NCBI RefSeq assembly: GCF_028640845.1
Contig: NC_080546.1
Location: 74,713,551-74,777,550, forward strand
From: Ahaetulla prasina
Lineage: Eukaryota > Chordata > Lepidosauria > Squamata > Colubridae
Direction of reading: 5' to 3'
DNA: 64,000 bases
The notes under the pieces are model-generated. The model was not told where the DNA came from, did no database searches, and worked only from the letters and a program-made list of their open reading frames with translations. Positions within the stretch are counted from its first letter, which is position 1. Every line of letters starts with the position of its first letter. The translations under genes were made by a program, and so were the position numbers. Shown here piece after piece: positions 43,927 through 54,300 of this stretch.

Positions 43927-44055
43927 CAGGGGTCTCCAACCTTGGCAACTTTAAGACTTGTGGACTACAACTCCCAGAGTTGTAGCTTTGCTGGCTGAGG
44001 AACTCTGGGAGTTGTAGTCCACAAGTCTTAAAGTTGCCAAGGTTGGAGTCCCCTG
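43927..44055. mobile_element. Foldback MITE (hairpin)
   Basis: 129 bp, CAGGGGTCTCCAACCTTGGC...GCCAAGGTTGGAGTCCCCTG; flanks tgttaaat and tggtaaat. The arms are nearly perfectly complementary. Confidence 0.9.
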
Positions 44056-44589
44056 TGGTAAATGATTGTTCTACAGTGTCCTTGAATATGAAATGAAAGG
44101 AACATACCATATACCTTTTAAAAAAAAAACAGGGCTAGGACTAATCTATGGTATGATATCATACCATATGATATGGTAAATATTGGCTTTTAGCTTCATC
44201 TTAAATCTTCATCTGTTCTTGCTGGGTAAATGGATATATAAGGAACAAATTCAGTTGCTGTTTTACTAACCCTGCTTTTATTGAGTCATTTTTCAGCAAT
44301 ATATTACACCTATCACTAATGGCAGCAGATAATAGTATCTTGTTTATTAAATCCCAAACAATGGTACTCTGAATCCCTTAAATATCAAGTGTCTGATATA
44401 TAGTAGAATAATCTTTACCATCAAAGAAATGAACAAAAGCTTGGAGCAGAAGAAGTCATCAAAGCATAGATTATACCTGACCCTAACCAGCTGGACCTCT
44501 ACTGCCAATATTAGCATTGATACTACAAGGCTAGGTAGACTAATTCATGGGGTTCTTCATCTTCACAGTCTTTTCAGAAATATAAAAAG

Positions 44590-44890
44590 ATAACGGTTTC
44601 CCCTACCCCCAGTTGTGCCTGACTCTAGAGGGCAGTATACTCATCTCTGATTCACAGTCGAAGGAGCCGTTGTTGTCCAAAGACACTTCTGTGGTTATGT
44701 GGCCAGCATGACTATATGCGAGGCACATAGAACACTATTACCTTTCCACCAAAGTTGTACCTATTTATCTACTTGCATGTGCTTTCTAACTGCTAGGTTG
44801 GCGAGAGTTAAGCAAGTAATGGGAGCTCACCCTGTCACATGTTACTTGGGTCTTGAACTACCAACCTTTAACATGTGTCCAGTTAATAAT
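44590..44890 (-). mobile_element. Old Sauria-type SINE, reverse
   Basis: 'cctgactctagagggcagta', 'ctcatctctgattcacagtc', 'gtggccagcatgactatatg' and 'gctaggttggcgagagttaa' match the reverse complement of parts of the SINEs elsewhere with heavy divergence. Confidence 0.55.
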
Positions 44891-45309
44891 TCCAGCAGTG
44901 TATCATATCACAGGTATGACCCAGATTTTGATGACTTTAATGGTGTTTCCACAGTTCAGTTTTCTCTTCAGCATTTTTCCCACTATTTGAATGTATTCTT
45001 TGCTTATCTTGCCTGTGCTTGATCCAAAATGCCGAGATATCCGTAGGCTTTATCCCAATGACTTCTGATGGTCTGGGCATTCAGCATTTCAATTCCCATT
45101 ACTGTTTCTGCTATTGTAGCACATTAAATTAGAGTAAATTCACAAGTAGTAATGGAATTGAAATTGAAATGTCTGATTATTATGTGTGGATAATCTACAG
45201 TTAGATTCAGGGAACTTAATGCTTCAAGACCTAAGAAAGACCTAAAAACCAAAGACCTAAGAATTACAAAGGTAATTTACAAGAATATAGGCAGCCAATC
45301 AGACTGATA
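44891..45309. other. Intergenic, nothing recognised
   Basis: No ORF or shared repeat seen. Confidence 0.5.
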
Positions 45310-45900
45310 TGTTGTGACCCAGGCCCAGGTAGGTAGTAGGAAACTCAGTCAGTGAAAAAAAAAAAACTTTATTCGAACAGCTGAGAATTACTTCATTTTC
45401 AACGTAATTCAACTAAATTAAAGCAAATTCCTCCCAACACAATTCCTCAGTCCTATCACCAACTTTGGTCCAATTAGGCAAACTGCCAAAGGCCTTTCTT
45501 GGCAAAAGTTCAGAAGACACCAATACAAAACAAATGCAACAGGATGAAGCTATCAACGTTGTTTTCCGGCAAAAAGCCCAAATGCTATTGCTGGTCTTTT
45601 AAGCCTTATGGGAGGGGCCAATCATCTCTTGGCCCTATTCCCGAGTCATCCTCTTTGCTTGAGCTGCTCTTGCCTCCTGGCAGCTCTTCTCATGAGTGCA
45701 TTAGGAACAGGCTCCTCCTGTTCCTCTGCCTCACTACTGTCAGTCTCTGGAGGCTCTGGAATCCACACCTCACTCCCCGATGGCACTGGCCCCACCTCAG
45801 CCTCCGACGCAGAGCCCTCATCCGGGCCTTCCCCAGCCTCCAGGACTGGCTCACGCTCTTCCTCAGCCTCATCGCTGCAGGCTGCTGGCAGACCTCAACA
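45310..45900 (-). mobile_element. Solo LTR, reverse orientation
   Basis: 591 bp, TGTTGTGACC...GACCTCAACA with perfect 5-bp duplication tgata on both sides. Same family as 5717-6306. Solo LTRs arise by recombination between the two LTRs of a full element. The ORFs of 126-134 codons inside are LTR sequence. Confidence 0.85.
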
Positions 45901-45939
45901 TGATATTTGTAAAATTGAGGTGTTCAGGTCTGATACGTT

Positions 45940-46965
45940 CAATATTTCCAGGTATGGTGGGGAATGGAAGGATATATATTCTTTATAGTCATCTGATATT
46001 TAGCACTCTGAAGATTAGTTATTAGCTCTCAGAGAGTCGTTGAGGCAACTTGGGAGTTTATCTGTACTCTCAGGATCACCTGAATCAGAATGTAAATAGG
46101 TGTGGAACCTTCTTGGAACTGCTGAAAGTACTGTATTGTTGGCAGGAGATAAGTGGTGCCATATCCCTCCTCTCTGTTGAAAGAGGGCAGTTCAGTTTTA
46201 ACATAGATGGCCTCTTTTACCCCTCTTTCAAACCAGTGGTCCTCTTTATCCAAAATGTAGACTTTACTGTCTTCAAAAGAGTGACCTTTGTCTTTTAAAA
46301 TGCAGATAGACTGCTGAATCTTGTCCTGCTGGGTTTGTTCTCCTATGTTGTGCCATGTGTTTGTGAAGTGGTTGTTTTGTTTCCCCAATGTACAGACCTT
46401 AACTCCACATGTTAAGGGCCGGGATAGTTCAGGCAATAGAGAAGCCTGTTATTAGAACACAAAGCCTGCAATTACTGCAGGTTCGAGCCCGGCCCAAGGT
46501 TGACTCAGCCTTCCACCCTTTATAAGGTAGGTAAAATGAGGACCCAGATTGTTGGGGGGGCAATAAGTTGACTTTGTAAAAAATATACAAATAGAATGAG
46601 ACTATTGCCTTATACATTGTAAGCCGCCCTGAGTCTTCGGAGAAGGGCGGGGTATAAATGTAAAACAAACAAAAAAAAAAAACATGTCTCACTGCAAAGT
46701 ACTGCATATATTGCATTGTTCAGTTTGTGTCCAGGTGTTTTATCCTTGGAATGAACAAACATCTGCCGTAGTGTATTTTTGGGCTTGAAGTGCACATGTA
46801 TGTTGGGTTGGTTGAAAATCCTCCTGAGCTTTTCAGATATTCCGGCAATGTGGCTTCAACAACTCTCAGAGAGCTAAGTACTTACCTTTAGTGTGAAAGG
46901 CCAACCTTCAGATGACTGCAACAATTGTAAATCCTTCCATTACTCACCATTCAGTCAGAACTGAA
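45940..46965 (-). mobile_element. Penelope-like retroelement fragment with GIY-YIG endonuclease
   Basis: The minus strand (46800 to 46050) reads in order KLRRIFNQPNIHVHFKPKNT, LRQMFVHSKDKTPGHKLNNA, IYAVLCSETC, [SINE], CGVKVCTLGKQNNHFTNTWH, ILKDKGHSFEDSKVYILDKE, DHWFERGVKEAIYVKTELPS. This is the linker plus GIY-YIG-type endonuclease of Penelope-like elements. The RT domain is absent. The ends (about 45950-46047 and 46850-46960) are inverted copies of each other ('ggaatggaaggat...gctctcagagag'). Confidence 0.75.
46418..46675 (+). mobile_element. tRNA-derived SINE with L2-like tail, nested
   Basis: 'agggccgggatagttcaggc' head, 'gcaggttcgagcccggccca' B-box-like, 'gttgactcagccttccaccc', and tail 'gtaagccgccctgagtcttc' ... 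'ggtataaatgtaaa'. Inserted in the Penelope-like element. The same family is at 51866-52120. Confidence 0.75.
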
Positions 46966-47212
46966 GAAGCTTCTTGACTGAGAAGTGAAATGTTTTCAAA
47001 AGAAAAAAAACAAAGAAAGCCCAGCTGCCTTTTGAGAACTATCTTTGGGATAAGTAGGAAAGTATGTAAATATGAATAGAAATGGAATACAATCCTTTCT
47101 ATGTGTCAAATTTAACTGGGTAGCATGGAAATATAAAAACGTGTTTCTAGTTCTTGCAAATAATTTACTTAGTTAACTCAGACGTACTTAGATTAGTAGT
47201 TAGATGTAGTGA

Positions 47213-47575
47213 GAGAGACACGGTGGCTCAGTGGCTAAGATGCTGCGCTTGTCGATTGAAAGGTTGGCAGTTCAGTGGTTCGAATCCCTAGTGCTGCGTA
47301 ACGGGGTGAGCTCCCGCTACTTGTCCCAGCTTCTGCCAACCTAGCAGTTTGAAATCATGTAAAAAATGCAAGTAGAAAAATAGGGACCACCTTTGGTGGG
47401 AAAGTAACAGTGTTCCTTGTGCTTTTGGCACTTAGTCATACCGGCCATATGACCACGGAGACATCTTCAGACAGTGCTGGCTGTTCGGCTTTGAAATGGA
47501 GATGAGCACCGCCTCCTAGAGTCAGGAACGACTAGCACATGTGTGCGATGTGAACCTTTATCTTTTACCTTTTAG
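47213..47575 (+). mobile_element. Sauria-type SINE
   Basis: 'gacacggtggctcagtggct' ... 'ttcgaatccctagtgctgcg' ... 'ctagcacatgtgtgcgatgt'. Near full length. Confidence 0.85.
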
Positions 47576-48190
47576 TTAGATTTGACTACATCTTACCCAG
47601 CCTCTGGGGGGATATATAACTCCCCCTCCCAAGATAACTTTTTTTCATTTCATGTTAAATTCATCCATTCTGAGATGGCATTCAAGAGATCCCCTTCAAA
47701 ACAGGGTCTATTTGTGTGTTTTCACCTCCTCCATCGTAGTCTCATAGGGACTAAGGGACCTCCCTTATAGGGATGGAGGGGAGAGAGGGATAAGAAGTCA
47801 GACAGACAGACAGATAGACAAAAGGAGTGGCATAGATAAATCTTCCAGAATTTGTACAAAAACTTTTCCCTTCCAGAGATCTCTTAGCTGTAGATCTAGA
47901 TGTTACAAAGAGGTAGAAAAGTTTGAGAACAAATTATCTTCTGCAACCTACTCCTGTAATGCAAGAAATAGCATCTGTTTGTCATTACATTTGCTTTGTG
48001 CTTAATCTTGGATTCCTCTCTACAATTTACCTTGAAATGACTCATTTCAACCTTTAGACAATCTCAGTTCCAGGAATATGGTTGGAGCAACCATGACTTG
48101 CCTTCCATGTTTGCTAGCATTGAGCAACTAGAGTAGACTGTCAAAAAACAAATTGAAGAGCTTGTGCAAGAGCTGCTGGGTCACCAAACT
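47576..48190. other. FGA upstream region, nothing else recognised
   Basis: No ORF or repeat beyond a short (CAGA)n at about 47800. Directly upstream of the FGA promoter. Confidence 0.5.
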
Positions 48191-48195
48191 CAGAG

Positions 48196-48282
48196 ATTGC
48201 AATATGCCTGTGTAAACAGAAGAAAACTAATCATTAATGAAGGAAGGGGAGGAGGATTGACAAAACAAAGATAGAAATATAA
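48196..48282 (+). promoter_or_regulatory. FGA: FGA proximal promoter: C/EBP, HNF1 and TATA-like sites
   Basis: The palindrome ATTGCAAT (48196-48203) is a C/EBP-like site. ACTAATCATTAAT (48226-48238) matches 10 of 12 defined positions of the HNF1 consensus GTTAATNATTAAC. TATAA is at 48278-48282, about 57 bp before the ATG. Human FGA depends on HNF1 and C/EBP sites in this order. Spacing supports a start near 48308; no transcript evidence here. Confidence 0.55.
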
Positions 48283-48338
48283 CCAAAAATGCCTAAGTGA
48301 AAGCTATTCCTTTGTGCCACATCTATACCTTTCTGAAG

Positions 48339-48389
48339 ATGTTTCAGCTAAGAATCTTCTGTGCACTGCTGTCCTTCAGCATCGCCTTG
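48339..48389 (+). CDS. FGA: FGA exon 1: signal peptide
   Basis: ATG at 48339; [17 protein letters not shown] then donor gtatga, phase 0. It aligns with the human MFSMRIVCLVLSVVGTAWT start. 17 codons. Confidence 0.92.
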
Positions 48390-51300
48390 GTATGAATATA
48401 TTTTATCTAGTTTTTTTTCCCTTTCCTGGTTGTATTGATTTGTGTTCTTTTTATTGCTTGCCTATTTAAGCAGCTACATATTTCATCCCTTCGCTGTCAA
48501 ATACACTATAATATGATCAAGACAAACAGCTTTTCCACTTCAAATATTCTCTTGGGGTGGTATAATTCTTGGACCAACTTGGATGTTTGTTGATAAAATT
48601 TGTATTTCCCGTTGTGTGCCCATGTGTAAAAATCGCACTGCCACATTTAACTCCTATTTATGTTCAATGCATGGTATAAGTAATTCGATCTTAGGAGAGT
48701 TGACGGGTACCCGGAAGAAGTTTGTGATGTTTCCCATATCCTGATGTGTCTTTGTGATTTTCAGTGCTCACAAAGACTGTTTATCATCTTGCTTGCTTAG
48801 AAACTGTGGCTGCTTTATAAATATTTGACTAAAAATACAGTATACATTATTCATAGGCATTTCCCTTATATTTTTGTACAAAATCTTGATGACATGTTTG
48901 AACATGTTATCTATAATATTAATAAAGAAACATCTTTTTACGTTCTAACATTTGTTCATACAATTATTGGAAGTCAGGCTCACACAGGGGCACTTAACTA
49001 CAAATGCATTACCGTAAAACTAACATTGTAAAACTATAAGAGACTACTTAGAAGTCCCACTCATTTCAAAGACTTCTGAACAAAAAATCTGGGACAATGG
49101 AACTCAGGTAATCAGCATATTACAGTCATTTCAATAGCTGCTGTTTCAGTCTGGCTTGCATGATAAAAAGGCAGTCCAAGAGATATAGCATTGTTAGTAT
49201 TCACTGATTCATTGATTACTTTGTAATTCCTGATAACATTTGAACAAGAAGGATAGAGTATAGCTGATTTTAATATTTTATTTCAGGTTTAATTATTTGT
49301 TATCAATAATCAATAGAGTTAATCCTATTCATAGGACATGATCTTCATTTACATCAGAAACAATATAGTTCTAGGAATAGCCCCAGTGAAGAGTAAATTG
49401 TGACATCATGATTTGTATTATAAATTATTTTAACAATACTATTTGAAAATCCTTTGGTTGAAGTTAAAGATTATTTTGTATTTGAAATAAATTACTACAC
49501 AGCTGATACGCCCTATTCGAAATGCACATGAACTTATCAAAATTATCACAGTATGTGCCTTTTGATGTAGTCAGCATCTAAATCTAGAAAGCTGTACTTC
49601 AGTTAACATTCTTTTTTTTAAATTTTTACTTTAATAGTTAATATTAAGGAAGAATTTCTCAGTATATCAATGCATTCACTTCACAATTTAAAGTCCCATG
49701 ACAGAAATTAAAATATGTCTCCTAATTAAATGGAGAGTCAAGTTAAGCTATCTGACATACTTGTATTGCAATTGCTAATTTCAATATCCAACTCATAATA
49801 TTTAATGTATTTTGTAATATGTTAATTTACCACTAAGAACACTATGGTCTGAATCCAAACAGGTGAGCTACATTGAAATCCTATTGAAATCAATGGGATT
49901 TAAATTAAATCTGATTAGATGTTACTGTGTGCTTCCATGGGTCCTAATCAAGCAATTCTAATGTAATATCATCTGTTTATAAGAAAAGAGGATTTTTTTC
50001 AAGTAGTGAAACTAATCACTCAATCCATATTTATAAAATTAGGAAGTAGGCCCCTATTGCCAGAGATGGAGTCTCTCTTTAAAACTTTATGGGTTTTGTT
50101 TCTTTGAACGATTGTTACCTATTTATTAAAAAAGAAAGAAAGAATAGTTCATTATTTTGAAGCAAGTGTCTAAATGTAGTTGATGATTATTTTTAGCAAC
50201 TACTAAGGATTATTAATTTAAAAGATGAATTATTTATGAAAGGAATTATTTTATTACTGGGTGAGTTTTCAGCCTTTAATTTCAGCCTTAATTTAGTCTC
50301 TTTTTTTACCCTCCTTTATTTCATCACAGGTGACAAGTGATGAACCTTCTCATCCAGAACTTGGAGAAATGATGCGTGGTCCCAGAATTGTAGAGCAAAA
50401 AGCTCAGTCGGACTGCAAATCTGATAAGGATTGGCCAATATGTGCCGATGAGGACTGGGTAAGCCAAAAGACAACAAAAAGCCAATGGTGGTTGAAAAAT
50501 GTTATTCTAAGATATCCAAACTAATGAATAGAATAGAATAGAATAGAATAGAATAGAATAGAATAGAATAGAATAGAATAGAATAGAGTAGAGTAGAGTA
50601 GAGTAGAGTAGAGTAGAGTAGAGTAGAATAGAATAGAATAGAATAGAATAGAATAGAATAGAATAGAATAGAATAGAATTCTTTATTGGCCACACAAGGA
50701 ATTTGGCTTTGGTGCATATGCTCTCAGTGAACATAAAAAGGCAAGGTACACGCATCAAGAATCACAAGGCACAACACCCAGTGACAGTCATACAGTACAA
50801 TAAGCAATCAAATTGTACTAGGAAACGATATCAATATAAATCTTAAGGATACCAGCAACAAAGTTACAGTCATGCAGTCATAAGTGGGAGGAGATGGGTG
50901 ATAGGAATGATGAGAAGATTAATAGTAATGCAGACTTAGTAACTAGTTTGACAGTGACAATTATTTGTTTAGCAGAGTGATGGCGTTCGGGAAAAAACTA
51001 TTCTTGCATCTAGTTGTTCTGGTGTGCAGTGCTCCATAGCGTCGTTTTGAAGGTAGGAGTTGAAACAATTTATGTCCAGGATGCGAGGGGTCTGTAAATA
51101 TTTTCACAGCCCTCTTTTTGACTCGTGCAAAACAAAGCATTAAAGAAACATTTTTTAGAAATGGCTTGATTAGGAATAGTTCAGGCCAAAGTTCAGGCCA
51201 CCATTCTGCTCACTTTCCTAAGAGTTGGAGCACCATTAACCTGGTCACTGGCTGATAAGTGTTTTGCGAGAACTAGCAGAGAAGCAAACAAGTTATTTAA

Positions 51301-54300
51301 TTACTCCAGAAGTAGAGTATAACTGGAGTATAATATGGTACCTTCTTGCCACACAAGGGAAGAAAGGAATGGAATTTAATAAGTCTATTTATTTATTCAT
51401 CCATCTATCATGGATTCACATTTATGATGATTGCAGTGTCCTGGAGTCATATCATCTCCTTTTGCGAACTTCTGACAAGCAAAATCAATGGGGATTCACT
51501 TAACAACTGTATTACTAAGAATTGCAGTGATTCACTTAACAACTGTGGCAAAAAAATCGTAAAATAGGGCAAAACTCACTTATCAAATGTCTTCCTTAGC
51601 AACATAAATTTTGGACTCCATTGTGGTCGTAAGTCAAGGACTACCTGTAATTGTTTTCCTGTCCAGAGTAGAAAAAATAACTAACCAGAAAGTAGATTTT
51701 TATTTTATTTTATTGCAAAACTTCAAAAAATAGTCATCACATAACACAGTCATATTGACTTGTGCTTGTCCACACAAATATTAATTTATGAATTGAGAGG
51801 GGATAATGGAGTCGTTGCTGTGGCACAAAAAGTTAATTAATACAAAGAGTTACTTTTGAGTAAATGGGCCGGTTTAGCTCACGCTGGTAAAAGCCTGTTA
51901 TTAAGAACACAGTAGCCTGCAATTACTGCAGGTTCGAGCCCGGCCCGGGGTTGACTCAGCCTTCCATCCTTTATAAGGTAGGTAAAATGAGGACCCAGAT
52001 TGTTGGGGGGGCAATAAGTTGACTTTGTAAAAATATACAAATAGAATGAGACTATTGCCTTATACTCTGTAAGCCGCCCTGAGTCTTCGGAGAAGGGCGG
52101 GGTATAAATGTAAACAAAAAAAAAAAAATGTGCATAAATTATACAAATCTGTACAAGAAGTTTTTAACCACAATTTGGGTGCACACGATGTGGTAAGCCA
52201 TAGTAAACCACAATGATTGAGTAGACATGTCAGTTTAAAGCTGGATTCACCATGACACTGGATTCACTTAACCACATTGCTTAGCGACCTAAATTCTGGT
52301 TCCAGTTGTGTTCATAACCTGAGAACTACCTATATTTTGTAACATTTATCAATTGTAAAATTTGTCAATTATTTGTCAATTACTTCATGTATCCTTTTAT
52401 TTTGTTTCTGTTACTTAGGGCACTAAATGTCCCTCAGGTTGCAGGATTCAAGGACTGATAGATGAAACAAATTATGACTTTCAAAACAGGATAGAAAAGA
52501 TTAAGAAGGGGCTTTTGGACAGCCAAAATAGTTACAAGTCATCTAATAATTTGAAACAAGAAATTTTTAATTATCTGGAAAGATATCTGCCCAGTGAACA
52601 AGGTGAGTTTAATCCCAGTTTTATGAAGATTTTAAAAATGCCCATTTTTAAACACCAAAAAGATGTTGAGACTCTAGAAAGAGTGCAGAGAAGAGCAAGA
52701 AAGATGATGGAGGCTAAAACATACATGAACGGTTGCAGGAACTGGGCATGGCTAGTCTAGTGAAGAGAAGGACCAGGGGAGACATGATAATAGTGTTCCA
52801 ATATTTGAGGGGCTGCCACATTGAGGGGATCAAGCTATTTTTCAAAGCATCTGAAGGGCAGAAGGAAACCGAACAAGGAGAGATTCAACCTGAAAATAAG
52901 GAGAAATTATCTGACAGTGAGAACAATCAACCAACAGTTTGCTTTCAGAAGTTATGGGAGCATCATCACTGGAGGCTTTCAAGAAGAGATTGGACTGCCT
53001 TCTGTCAGAAATAGTGTAGGGTCTCCTGCTTGGACAGGGGATTGGACTAGATGACCTACAAGGTCCCTTTCAACTCTTTTAATCTATATTTCTGTAATTT
53101 AAATGTATATGAAATTCTTTGATTCTCTCTCCTCAGTATATCTGAAGAACAGACTGGGAAAGTTGGCATAAAATAATTGGGTTTAAATACTGTTAGCTAT
53201 TTCTTTTTTAAAAAAAACATACTTGTTTTACCTCAGAATTAAAACTATTTGACATACATTGGTAAAAAAAGCATTATTATCTAATTCTGGGCTGTTTCAG
53301 TTATTTTCCAGATCACAAAAAATGTTTTTACCAATTACTTAACCAAATCTTAGAAAAGTATTTCTTCCAGTACATTATTTTTTTCACTTTTCCTTCTGAA
53401 AATTATTTGCCATGCTTTCAGACCAATAAATTTATTTTTCAGTGCCATCTCTGGAACATCTGGGTGGATATTAAGAGGAAAGGCAAGAAATCCTGTTCTA
53501 AATTAGACATGCTTAATATGTTTCTAAGCTACCCACTCATTATTTGATAGGCTGCACCTAAAAGAGAAACACAAACAATGGTATACTCCAATATTATAAA
53601 TAATGATGTAGCCCAATATTAATTGGAACCACAGTGAGTGGGAGACAATGCTTTGGGATTATAGAAAAAAGCCACAAGAGATGGGATGAACATAGTAGAG
53701 AGATTCCAATCTTAGTCCACAGCTATACTTCGTTAAAAAAAAAATAGAAGGGAAAAGAAAGGACATTAAGGAGATATTGCAGATATAGTGTTCTATCTCT
53801 AAGTCGCTATCCAGTCTTACAAATACATACAGAGTAGTACCAGGAGTGAAATTCACTTACCTTTCCTACCTGTTCGCAAATGGGCGCAAGCCATCATCTG
53901 CACATGCGCAAAGCCCTCTGCACATGCGCAAAGCCTTCTGCGCATGCACAGAGGCTTAAAATCATCGCAAAAAAGTGACGTCATGACAACCGTGAGGGTG
54001 GGGCCTCCCACAGCCAGATAGAACCAGCTGAATTTCACCTCTGAGTAGTACTGACTGTTATACAGATGGTTCCATATAATTTTAAAGACATCAAAATGTG
54101 AAGGCTGTGTAGTTTTGGTTAATGCATTTTTTTTAGATCACTTACATGGTATAAAGGGCTGCGGCTATGCTAACTTCTTTTATTTCTCATAATCCCAAAA
54201 GCTTTAACCAAAGACTATCTACTATTGACCTCACCCCATTCCTAAAAGGACTATAAGGGGCATGCATAAGAACACAAACGTGCCTACCGTTCTGTCCCAT

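Noticed and set aside
46920..47030. Hammerhead ribozyme at the Penelope element's end
   Set aside because: 'tgactgagaagtgaaatg' only loosely resembles the CTGATGA...GAAA core and the stems could not be drawn.
52515..53054. ORFs running from FGA exon 3 into the intron
   Set aside because: They are exon 3 plus a CR1 3' end; the exon has a normal donor at 52603.
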